From: Amanita rubescens
Taxonomy: Eukaryota > Basidiomycota > Agaricomycetes > Agaricales > Amanitaceae
Length of the DNA stretch: 37,135 bases
Assembly (NCBI GenBank): GCA_015039365.1
Contig: WION01000523.1
Coordinates: 1 to 37,135 of the forward strand
Direction of reading: 5' to 3'
In this document: in pieces, positions 21,610 through 30,749 of the stretch
Numbering within the stretch: the first letter of the stretch is position 1
Layout of the letters: every line of letters begins with the position of its first letter
The notes under the pieces: generated by a model
Told to the model about the DNA's origin: nothing
Database searches by the model: none
Seen by the model: only the letters and a program-made list of their open reading frames with translations
Position numbers and translations under genes: made by a program

Positions 21610-22490
21610 GTGGACCATGGTGGTGTTAGTAGTGTTAGCAGTGCTGGTATTATTAGGTAGAGTGTCATGGGAGTGATAGTCACTAGTGGTAGTGGTTGTC
21701 AAAGTGGTAGTGGTGTGACTCATGACACTGGACCATGGTCATGGGTGGTGGTGAGTCTGGTGGTGGCAGTGGTGATGATGGTAGTCTGTAGAATTGCTTG
21801 GTGATGATGGTAGTCTGTAGAATTGCTTGGTGATGTAGTAGGCCACCATTTCATTCAGGCTGAGAATGGCCAGAGCTGAGTGCTGGGGATGTGGCAGTGC
21901 ATGTGCAAGAGTAGATAGGGTGAGTCCTAAGTGCTGGGGGTGCAAGCCTGAGACAGTGGACAGGGGTGGTGGGGGAGGGGGGGCTGGGGGCTGGGACCTA
22001 GGATGGTTGAGGCTAGGACCTAGGGTGGCTAAGGCTGGGACTGAGAGCACAAGTATGGCTGGGCTGGGTGAGAATCAAGCTGCAGTGCCGCACTACCATA
22101 TCACATGCTCCCTCCACATCCACACCCAGTGGAACCTCTTCATTGACCAAGGCGAGTTGGAGGGACAGGGGAAGAGTATGCAAGTGAAGACAAGATGGGG
22201 TGAATGGAGCTGGGGACAGGGACAGAGCATTGCATGAGAGACAGAACATGCAGGAGAGGGTATGGCAGGATGGAACAAAGCCAGAGCTGAGAGGGTTGAA
22301 ACAGCATGCAGTGTGCAACTTAAAGTGTTACAAGTGAGTACTAGTGACTGGTGGTGGTGGTGGTGGTGAGAGTACTGGCAGTAGGCCCAGATAGACTATA
22401 GTAGGACTAGGTCACAGTTGTGGTCATGATATAGTAGTACTAGTGTCAAGTAGTGGTATGCCAATAGTGATGGTAGCCATCTGTTGGCAA
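21610..22490 (-). repeat. large inverted repeat, right arm
   Basis: This is the complement of 16800-18034 without the LTR, with the arms 3.5-5 kb apart. It contains a local tandem of GGTGATGATGGTAGTCTGTA then GAATTGCTT (21770-21832). Frames seen in the arm, such as NEEVPL or LAILSLNE, occur in both arms, so the repeat may descend from a coding element, but no family is clear. Confidence 0.8.
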
Positions 22491-22637
22491 AATCAGAGCA
22501 GTCACGGTGGTGGTAGGTGATACATCGTAGTTGTGGTGGAGTCACTGGTGATGGTGAGTACTGTGAGTAGTGGTGGTGGCAGTAAATCATGAGTGAAATG
22601 CGGTGGCAGTTATGGTAGTGATACTGTCAGTAGATGG

Positions 22638-22889
22638 CTGATTGCATCTGACACTGCTGGAACACTGGCTGTCTGATTGTCTGATTGTCTAACCAGCACT
22701 GGAACACTAATTGTCTGACAGCTTGATTGTCTGACATCATCTGACAATGTCTGACAAGTGCCAGATGAGGTGTCAGATGTTGTCAGACAATGTCAGACAA
22801 TCAGGCTGTCAGACAATTAGTGTTCCAGTGCTGGTTAGACAATCAGACAATCAGACAGCCAGTGTTCCAGCAGTGTCAGATGCAATCAG
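22638..22889. mobile_element. 252-bp foldback element (MITE-like)
   Basis: The arms are inverted and identical over more than 80 nt, from CTGATTGCATCTGACACTGC to ATTGTCTGACAGC, and then continue with one mismatch to GATTGTCTGACA. The centre holds more TCTGACA/TGTCAGA repeats around GCCAGATGAGGTG. There is no ORF and no clear target duplication. RNA from either strand would form a near-perfect long hairpin. Confidence 0.9.
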
Positions 22890-23354
22890 ATGAAATCAGA
22901 TTTTTCCCCAATTTCCTGATGTCAAGAGGACAATAAAAACTCCAAAACCTTAGAAGTCCTTCTCAGTATAGTGGTGGCAGGTGGTGGCAGTTGTAGTGGT
23001 AATGGTGGTTGCACTGATAATGGTGGTGGTGGTCACTCATAGTACTATCATTGATCAGGAATTTGAACAATTTTCAAATATTGTCCATAGCTCCGTGTTC
23101 TCATGTCCGACTTACCTCAGTCTTTCTCAGACGGGAAAAGGATGTCATAACTACTGTCCTGCAATACCATCACACTTTTTGCATTTGTAGTTCCTAGATG
23201 CTGAATGATTCTATGTTCTGACCCGGAATTTGAACAAAACTGTCACGCTTTGTCACGCTTTGTCATCCCGGGAAATCAAACTCCGCAACGCACGTCACGG
23301 TCGAATTCACGTCGAAAACAACGTTGGGTATTCTATTCGAGAAAATCAAGGTAT
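22890..23354. other. intergenic repeat-rich DNA
   Basis: It includes GGTGGT-rich DNA near 22975-23030. GGAATTTGAACAA occurs at 23060 and again at 23226, and TGTCACGCTT is tandem at 23241-23260. No gene is supported. Confidence 0.45.
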
Positions 23355-24326
23355 CTACATGTTTTGCGGAACGGTATAGTAAAATGTATTATAAGGACTA
23401 TTTGAATATATCGGGTTATGAAAATAGCCTTGGAAATTACCATTTAGTTGAGGAACCTGTGATGAATAGTAAGGATTCGGAGTCGTAGCTACAGCATTTC
23501 TGGGAGCATGTAGCATATGATTACTGGATGAGCTTGATGCTTCAGAAGTTGTAGTAGGGCCTTGAACAGATCGGTTCGAACGGCGGAAGAGGCCAGAAAA
23601 TTGAGGATCTTCTTTTAGCTCGGGATGTGCTTCAAAGTGATCCTGGATGGCTTTCCGGATGTCCGCTTTCAAAGTCTTGTCTGTAAATGGAACACCGAGA
23701 GCGAGAGCAATGTCTTCCAAGTCGTTTTTATTTTTACTGGACAGAGAACCCAAGAACAGTTCATTGCGAAGGCACTGAGCTTGTCGCTCTGCTTTCTTTG
23801 CATTGCGCCGCTTTGCCCTCTCTTCTTCAATACATTTGTTTTCAGCCTTCTTTGCATCCTGGGCTGCGCGACGGGCAAGCGCTTCTGAGCTTGTGAGGAT
23901 TTCTCTGTGGTCTACATGAACTGAGCGGTTTCGGCGTTGTAACTGTGCCTCTCTAGCATATTTTTGCCGAGTGGTATGTGCCAGCTGGTTGGCCATGATA
24001 ATACTCCGAGCCTTGTATCGCGTCCTATCTCCGAGTAAGATCTCAACAAGATCTAAGGCATCTTTAATTGCAGCTGGATGATCGGCTTCCTGGTCGTGTA
24101 TTGCTGCTGCGATACAGCCCATCCTTCGACGGACTTCCTTGGCTGGCACATGGTCAGCAGAATTAGATCCAGAGTGGCCTATACTGGACAATGCGAGGCT
24201 AGATGATGACGAAGCCGATAAGGAGCCTGTATTCAGGCCTCTTATGCTTGATGTAGTAAGCGACGGTTGTGCGCTACAGTCCAATAAATCATCTAAAATC
24301 CAAAAAGAAAAGTTTACTAGGCTCAC
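23355..24326 (-). CDS. transposon-associated protein, C-terminal region (likely pogo-type element)
   Basis: The frame is open for 323 codons but its first codon is GTG within a GTGAGC donor-like string, so the true exon probably begins near 24293 after TTTTAG. The protein has a Ser-rich start and a helical region EVRRRMGCIAAAIHDQEADH. A basic coiled part follows with HVDHREILTSSEALARRAAQ and many Lys/Glu. Then comes a SAP-like segment NDLEDIALALGVPFTDKTLK and a Tyr/Asn/Pro tail ending in TAG at 23355. It lies on the same strand as, and downstream of, the DDE relic at 24713-25314, so I read it as the tail of that element's protein, separated by an insertion. This link is inference. Confidence 0.5.
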   Translation of the reverse strand: MSLVNFSFWILDDLLDCSAQPSLTTSSIRGLNTGSLSASSSSSLALSSIGHSGSNSADHVPAKEVRRRMGCIAAAIHDQEADHPAAIKDALDLVEILLGDRTRYKARSIIMANQLAHTTRQKYAREAQLQRRNRSVHVDHREILTSSEALARRAAQDAKKAENKCIEEERAKRRNAKKAERQAQCLRNELFLGSLSSKNKNDLEDIALALGVPFTDKTLKADIRKAIQDHFEAHPELKEDPQFSGLFRRSNRSVQGPTTTSEASSSSSNHMLHAPRNAVATTPNPYYSSQVPQLNGNFQGYFHNPIYSNSPYNTFYYTVPQNM

Positions 24327-24712
24327 CTGTTAGGCCGCTGTAACGGATGGAATCCTGTTACAGTGTGCAGCATGCTCTGAAGCCTTCCGAAGATGTCCTC
24401 CGCCATCCACCTTCGATCCGCTTTCCGTCCGCTTCCGTCCGCTTTCGATCCGCTTCGATCTGCTCCGCTCCGACGCGCGGGAATTCGTCGGAGTATGTCG
24501 GATGCACGGGAATATGTCGGATTATGTCGGACCACAAGCGCATGGTAAGCGCATGGTAGTTACTATAAGTACATGTCACATGTAGTCGTATACAATAGCT
24601 ACGAACGAGAATTGGAGTTCCCTTCCCCTCAGATCAGCCTTAGCTTAAGTCTGTGCACTATTGTGCATGGCACCTGCAGTGCTGGGTACAACCCAGAGCA
24701 CATTGCAGTGTT
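24327..24712. other. inserted repeat DNA with a TCCGCTTCC array and LTR-like features
   Basis: CTGTAAC...GTTACAG forms a 7-bp hairpin at 24337-24362. A short array of CGCTTTCCGTCCGCTTCC-like units lies at 24415-24470 and TATGTCGGA repeats at 24494-24532. CTATAAGTAC at 24564 is TATA-like. The stretch separates the two parts of the transposon protein and may be a solo LTR, but its ends are not proven. Confidence 0.35.
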
Positions 24713-25314
24713 TCACCGCGTAATCTCATCTCCTGCGATATTCTGGCTCTGAGCATTGAACGCGGGTGGTGCGGTGGTCACATTTGATTCAGCTGAGTTG
24801 ACTGCGGATGTTTCCGGGAGTGGTGTCGGTCCAGTCATCACGTTGACAGGACCTGGGGTGTAATCTCCAGGTGCGCAATTACTAGTAGTGGGAGATGCAT
24901 GTGTAGAATGCATGGCCGAAGTAGAAGGGACTTGTGTGCGGGTTCCCATGTCACCAGTGATTAGATAATGGGTACCGTCACCAGCATCCTGACCATCACC
25001 GTCATCATCGCCAGTGTTGCCTTCAAGGTCTATGTCATCATCGGACGAATTCCCGATTTTTTCCAAGCCTTCAAGATTATTCCAGCAGTGAATGCTTGTT
25101 CCCGTGCTTTCATGTAGACACTAACGACGTCAGCACGTGGAAGCCCAAGACCCGTCACTGCAACATATTTCTCAAGCTCCTTCTGCCACACGCGTTGTAA
25201 CAGTGGCCCAAAGACGCCACTGATGTCTAAAGGCTGCAGCTTATGTGTCGTCTTTGGTGGTAAGCAATACTTGGTGATGTGGGCCATCGCTTCGCGTGGC
25301 ATGTCCGAGGCCAC
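24713..25314 (-). pseudogene. pogo-type (DDE_1) transposase relic
   Basis: The upper frame (25314-25030) reads HITKYCLPPKTTHKLQPLDI then SGVFGPLLQRVWQKELEKYV and AWKKSGIRP. This is the C-terminal end of the DDE_1 domain of pogo/Fot1-like transposases (PPHTTHxLQPLDVGVFxPLKxxW). The catalytic aspartates upstream are not visible. The frame then shifts into a second one (25066-24713) rich in Asp, Ser, Thr and Pro. Two frames and no start mean it is not functional. Confidence 0.75.
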
Positions 25315-25800
25315 CTTATTATGTAATAATATGAATGACCTTGTTTAACTAATCTAGTACATGTATTGGTATTTAGTACCAAGTAAGCATGGTACCCAGT
25401 TCCCAGCATGCAGATGCAGTGGCTGGATCATTGAAATAGGTCAAGTTCATGGGGGTGGTGATTGAGCGGGTGATGGGTCGAAAGCTGCCAAAAGAAGCTG
25501 AGCCAATCAGAGCCAGCTCCAAATTTAGGCGACTCGGCTATGACCGATATCTGCACTGAAGTCTGGAGGGATCATGGCGGTTCACCTGAATCACGGCAGC
25601 CCACCCTGGACATGACAGGCAGTGGATCATAGTCTGATAATAAATTTTATGTTCATTTTGTTTGATGCAGACCATGATACTTGTACATTCTACTATAGTT
25701 TGTTTGTTTCAGAAGGTCTCAGCCATCATCGGCAGCTTAAAGTGTTACAAAACTCGTCACTAAAAAAACCGATTCCTCCTTTCAGTCGGCCTCGGAATAA
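25288..25800 (+). repeat. dispersed CCGAGGCC/GGCCTCGG repeat, second copy
   Basis: The left edge GCGTGGCATGTCCGAGGCC overlaps the end of the DDE relic. The right edge is TTTCAGTCGGCCTCGGAATA. The middle, about 480 bp, is longer than in the copy at 19.2 kb and includes AT-rich DNA (25320-25350, 25640-25700). No gene is seen. Confidence 0.5.
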
Positions 25801-26412
25801 CTCGATGTTCCTTTCTTTGGCTAATAGAATCACAGTAGTACTTACCACCATCATGACAAATGCTTCCACCCACTACTCCTTAGTACTGCCAGTCCTCATC
25901 ACCACCATCACCACCATCACCACCACCACCACCACCCAGTGACTACCACTCACAAGTAACTACCAGCTGGCAGTAGTGAGGCTGCTACTGCCCCCAATGA
26001 CTTCCATCACAACCGTTGCACCACCACTAGTACTCTTCACCATCCACTATCACTTGGCGATGTGGGCCACCGCTTTGCGTGGCATGTCTGAGGCCATCCT
26101 TTTTTTTGGCTATAATCTATAATGTTAGCGGACAACGGTGTGAGAAGCTCGTAATACTATACTGGAGGGCACAGGAACATAGTGTGGGGTCTGGGGCATT
26201 ATGGATCAGCTGTGGTCACTGGTGAAGGTGGGGCAAGATACCTGATCAGCTCATTACACCAACCAGCGCTTTGTCAGCGTATCCGCTTAGTTGCTGGGAG
26301 GCAGGTAGCAACGCCTAGCGGTAACCGCCTACCACTAAAAAATGGGTACAGCCGGCGGTACCAATATCATGTGACCATTACACTATGTTAAGTAATAGTG
26401 GTGCCTTATAGT
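25801..26412. other. CAC-rich and repeat DNA, no gene
   Basis: ACCACCATC repeats occupy 25845-25935. A third transposase-like string, CTTGGCGATGTGGGCCACCG, starts near 26053. The piece at 26290-26340 has an 11-bp near palindrome GCGGTAACCGC in AGCAACGCCTAGCGGTAACC, typical of MITE ends, but no second end is found. Confidence 0.4.
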
Positions 26413-27123
26413 ATGGTGTGATGTACACCTTCTGAGGGGAGATTTGGGTATGGTGTGCTGTACACGATTTGAGGAGAGATTTGAATATGGTGTGTTGTAC
26501 ACCATCTTTGGGTATGGTGTGCTGTACACCATTTGAGGAGAGATTTGAAAATGGTGTGTTGTACACCATCTGTGGGGAGATATAGTGTGTTGTACACCAT
26601 CTGTGGCGAGGTATGGTGTGTTGTACACTGTCTGAGGGGTATGGTGAGCTGTACACCATCTAGATATGGTGATTTCCACACCAAATTCAGGATTCCATTA
26701 CCATATTTAGTAACCTATTACCATATTTGGCAGAAAGAGCTGTATTATAGAAGGATTCATTGCCATATTTGGTAACCTATTACCATATTTGGCAATGCAG
26801 AATGGTGATTTGTACACCATTTTTGTATGATGTTGGAAACACCATAATACACCTATTACCATATTTGGAAATACACTTGCATTTTCAGAATGGTGATTTG
26901 TACACCATATTTTCAATGTATGGTGTTGCTAACACCATTTCTGACCAATTGGCAACATGGTGAAATATATACCATATTGAACAATAAGGTGATTCTGACA
27001 CCATCTTTGGAAAGTGAATTGTACACCATACTGTAGGGTGTTTTCAACACCATTTTTAATCAATCAGATATGGTGAATTATCCACCATATTAAATGTTAT
27101 GCATTATGGTGGGTCCAACACCG
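26413..27123. repeat. array of about 19 short hairpins, ATGGTG-N7-CACCAT
   Basis: Nineteen 19-nt units start at 26413, 26450, 26487, 26514, 26551, 26582, 26613, 26641, 26665, 26802, 26827, 26890, 26920, 26957, 26986, 27011, 27035, 27070 and 27105. Each has a 6-bp stem and a 7-nt loop, often with extra pairs (ATGGTGTGTTGTACACCAT). Usual spacing is 24-37 nt, and the DNA between units is AT-rich and diverged. A gap at 26684-26801 holds CCATATTTGG-type repeats instead. Stem sites vary, but paired sites often stay complementary. Confidence 0.85.
26721..26868. repeat. four CCATATTTGG (CArG-type) motifs
   Basis: Exact copies lie at 26721-26730, 26763-26772, 26783-26792 and 26859-26868, often as (A/G)CCATATTTGGTAAC or GGCA. 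They fit the MADS-box CArG consensus CC(A/T)6GG. Here they are more likely part of the repeat than a regulatory module. Confidence 0.7.
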
Positions 27124-27998
27124 TAAGGCTCCAACCGTATTATCTATCTACCGTGTATATACAGTAGATACGGTATACGTATACGTATATGTATAGGGTC
27201 TGTGGAGGAAAGGCCAAAACATACAGTATATGGTTTATTTATACGGTTGTCTCCGGAACAAATACGCCCAAAGAAAGCTGGCCTGCATCGCGTTTCACGG
27301 CTGCACGATTCGTGCCTCAGACAGTGCTGAAGGCTATGGCAATCGACCAGATCAAACTCTCATGCAACATAGACCGTGATTGATGTGTAGTTGGGCAGAA
27401 TCAGCCCGGCATCGACTGGCATCATCAGGAGGAGGGCCAACCGGGGAAGGATAATCTATGCCAGCCATTGCCAGACAGCAACGGGCCAACGGTCAGTCCA
27501 CACACTCCGAAATTTCAAATATGGTGGGCGAGGTGGACTGGACGATAATCTATTGGTCAACTTATGGAAGGTAAGTGTTATCAGAATTGCATTACTAACT
27601 AGTAACTGACCATTTATGCTTCTGTCGTTATGTAGAACCTTTCAGGAGTGTTCCCGACCATTGCTTTACTTGCACGCGACATCCTTGCCATACCAGCCAC
27701 GAGCGTCGCAGTAGAACGGGTGTTTTCCAAATCCAGGCATATCTGCACTGATCTTCGTAGCTCTCTCAGGGCTGAAACAGTTCGCGAGGCCCTTTTGACG
27801 AAGGTATGGATCCGGAGTGGGCTTCTAGAAGTCGTCCAGAAGCCAGCAAAGTGCCTAAAGCACAGCTCAGTGGGACTGCCACAATAACCATATATAGATA
27901 CTGTATAACTGTATTTATATGGTAAATAGAGTATAATTTACCGTATCCGTATATTTACACCCTCAGGCCTATACATATACTATATGGTTGGAGCCTTA
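27124..27998 (+). mobile_element. hAT transposon remnant with transposase fragment
   Basis: The 875-bp element begins TAAGGCTCCAACCGTAT and ends with its complement bar one base (ATATGGTTGGAGCCTTA). CAACACCG, an 8-bp target duplication, flanks it at 27116-27123 and 27999-28006. Its ends are AT-rich palindromic runs of TATACGTATA and ATATATAGATACTG. It is a deleted copy: only the hATC end of a transposase remains. Confidence 0.92.
27391..27887 (+). pseudogene. hAT transposase, C-terminal dimerisation fragment
   Basis: The exon from 27636 reads FPTIALLARDILAIPATSVA then VERVFSKSRHICTDLRSSL, the conserved hATC dimerisation motif, and ends with TAA at 27885-27887. An intron at 27571-27635 (GTAAGT donor, CTAAC branch-like, TGTAG acceptor) precedes it. 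The upstream exon is not cleanly open in the matching frame. The RNase H-like catalytic part is absent. Confidence 0.8.
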
Positions 27999-28025
27999 CA
28001 ACACCGTTGTGGAAAGCATTAAATG

Positions 28026-28225
28026 TTTTTCCGAGGCCGAGTGAAACGAAGGCTCGGTCTTATAGCGAGCATTTTTCATCAGTAAGGCTGAGACACGCCG
28101 GTATCTTCCGTGAACGGTGACCCTATCAAGTTTTAGGGGTAGCATTCCTTCAACGAAGTTAGGCCTCGGACATGCCGTGCATCGCAGCGGCCCCGTAACA
28201 GACACGTACTGCCACCAAAAAAGAG
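28026..28225 (-). repeat. dispersed CCGAGGCC/GGCCTCGG repeat, third copy (inverted)
   Basis: The complement gives GCACGGCATGTCCGAGGCC at one edge and TCGGCCTCGGAAAAAC at the other, 155 bp apart. Between them the minus frame reads ARYKTEPSFHSASEK, like ANYKTEPHYIRPRN of the copy at 19.2 kb. On the plus strand 28163-28225 reads ASDMP and then a decayed form of the pogo transposase segment. Confidence 0.55.
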
Positions 28226-28554
28226 GAACGGATGGTCGAAATTCCCTCAGCACGTGACATATCTGATGTGATAGTTTTTCCAAAAACCATCGATCGTACA
28301 TATCTGGATTCTGCCCTGGTACGTGAGCGCGTGAGCGCTGTATGCTCGTCTGCTCACCGTCTCATCTATCTAGGTCTATCTTATCAACGCCAAGGCTTGA
28401 TTTCCCCACCGTACTCTTTACGAACCGCCGTCTAACGTTTCCTCTACACCAGTGGTCATGCCGGCGCCTAGCAACCTGGTGATTTAGCCCCCACCACTCC
28501 CCGCATTGCCCTGCCGTCCTTGGTACCTCAGTACCACCACTGCTCTATTGCTGT
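28226..28554. other. short intergenic stretch, no gene
   Basis: Only short frames. No domain, RNA gene or clear repeat was found before the minisatellite begins. Confidence 0.4.
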
Positions 28555-29165
28555 TGTCCATGGTTTCTCAGCAGCATTGCATGCCCCGTGGCCTGTGGGT
28601 TCTCCAACACCGTTCCTCCGCCTCTCGCCCACAGTTTTCGTACACCAGCATGCCCATCATTCTTGAGAACTATCCCCCATGCCCTCGTCTGCGGTTTTGT
28701 TATACTGGCACCCCCCATGGTTCTTTGGAACCATTCGCCATGCCCCCGCCCGCGGTTTTCTGACACTAGCAATGCCATGGTTCTTGCGAACCGTTCGCCC
28801 ACCCTTGCCCGTGGTTTTCTTACACCAGCACCCCCATGGTTCTGTAGAAACCAATCATCACGCCCCCACCCACAGTTTTCTTACACCAGCACGCCGTGGT
28901 TCTTGAGAACCGTTCGCCATGCCCCCCGGGCCGCCCGTGGTATTCTTACACTGGCGCCCCATGGTTTTCCAGAACCATTCTCCACGCCTTCGCCTGTGGT
29001 TTTCTTACACCAGTACGTACCCCCGTGGTTTTCTTACACCAACACCTCCATGGTTTTTTAGAACTGTTCCCCACGACCCGCGGTTTTCTTACACCAGTAC
29101 CCCCATGGTTTTTTAGAGCCATTTTCCACCCCCTCGCCCGTGGTTTTCTTACACCGACATCGGCC
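28555..29165. repeat. minisatellite of about 65-bp units
   Basis: About nine to ten diverged units share CCATGGTTCTTGAGAACCGT then TCGCCATGCCC, CGCCCGTGGTTTTC and TTACACCAGCACCC. The unit contains a near palindrome, GGTTCTTGAGAACC. Frames on both strands (for example 28588-29061) are open because of the repeat, not because of a gene. Confidence 0.9.
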
Positions 29166-30749
29166 ATTTGGCGTTGCATGGGTACACCCGCGATTGTACC
29201 CCATCATCATCGGCATTTTTCTCCTCTTCCCATTTTGACCATACGTCCCCAACTCTCCGGCACTGCTAGCCGTGCGATCAGGGCGAGCAGCTATTAAGAT
29301 GCATCATCCACAGCAGCCTCCAGCATTGTTTCGCTGGTGTTCGTTGCGACAGTGACTATGATATAGTATGACCATTCGGTCAGACACGACCGGGGGCGTC
29401 GTATGAACACCTGCTATGCATCCACATCAACTCTCCCACCTCATTCTCCACCACGAACATAGCCACCACCCTCTACTCAACCCCCGTCTTCTCCTCTAGC
29501 TGTAGCTGCCGTATTCACTTTCAGCATAGCCAACAGGAAATTTGGCACATCGAGCCCCCCATCAGCTCATTCTCCCCCTGCAGCACCTCCACCAGACGAA
29601 TCGCTACGCAGTGTCCAAGCTGCGGAAGTCACCGTATATCACGTGACTAGTTGGACCGTCAAACCTCAACCACGGACAGCGTTCAAATTAAAGCTTTACG
29701 CCCGCCTGCGCGGCACAACCCGCAACATCCTTGGCCAATATGAAAAATGAGGGGGCCTCGGAATTCCAGTTACAATTAGCCCGGGCAAGTGATATTTGCA
29801 AGTTATCTGGCATACGCATACACGACTCGGGACAAATGCATAATTACTTCTAGTAAACCCGTCAATACCAGCGGCAACTTGTCATCATTGGTGTCAACCA
29901 CTACATTGGCCTCAAATTTCAAATAAAGTACATCCCCTATAGCATCCTCCATATAGATGTGATCTCTGTCGACTCCATATGGGATTTGCGTGTTTTGGTT
30001 GAGTAATAAAATAATGCGTGCGTGTCCGTTACTTTCACCACTTTCGTCCATCTAACGTCGGGGTGCAGGGCAATGGTCTAGTAATCCATGTGTCAACTGC
30101 CATAGATGAACCCACCACGCCTATATTGGTGAGAGCGGTATGGTCTTTAACAGGAACCGGGACGGCTCGTGCGGACTTCAGACCGTTGTAGATAAGTATA
30201 CCCATTCGATAAGGGCGCTATTACTAAGCCAGCAGTCAGCTAAACGTCACAACATTGGTTTCCGCTGCGGTAACGGACTGGAAGATTACTGGTAGTTTGG
30301 CTGTAGGTGGCCATAAGGTTGTCGCGTACGTGAGCAACATGGTCGTAGGCTGTTATCCGAGTTGCGTGGAGGAATGGCATGTTCCAAAACAAGAACGAAA
30401 GAGAACGCCTGAGCACGTTTCTTATTTATGGATTGGTGATAACCCCTCTCTCTCTTTTTGAACAACCGGAGTTTGTGCGGATGGACGTCCTCCTGCCACC
30501 GAAGGGGTGATCTAGAGAAAGAGAAGACCTCACGAGGCTGATTATATCATTGTTTTATGTATCAGTTCAGCCAAGGCAGTAATATGCAATGAGTCGTAAC
30601 GTAGAAAGTATTGAAGCCTATTTCCTCCTTTTATCCAATTTTTATTTATTTAGGGCATATCGAGAAAAGAAACAAACGATGATGATTCACCTCAATTGAT
30701 ATTCATAGTATCCATTTCACGTTTTTTCCCACTTTTCCTCGCCGAGGTC
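29166..30749. other. about 1.6 kb with two weak frames
   Basis: The plus strand is open at about 29486-29749 (AVAAVFTFSIANRKFGTSS then KPQPRTAFKLKLYARLRGTT), without a start. The minus strand has an 82-codon ATG ORF at 29803-30051 (MDESGESNGHARIILLLNQN). Neither has a family or a clear splice partner. GGGCCTCGGAATTC at 29754 may be a further edge of the GGCCTCGG repeat. Confidence 0.3.

Noticed and set aside
26378..26684. Overlapping minus-strand ORFs of 92-98 codons in the hairpin field
   Set aside because: All three frames are open with the same repeated peptides (VQHTI, CTTHH, VYNTP), a product of the repeat.
26413..27123. CRISPR-like reading of the hairpin array
   Set aside because: The units are diverged hairpins with variable spacing and no uniform spacers, in a fungal genome.
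28588..29061. 157-codon ORF in the 65-bp repeat
   Set aside because: Open because of the repeat; overlapping frames on both strands are equally open and no domain is seen.
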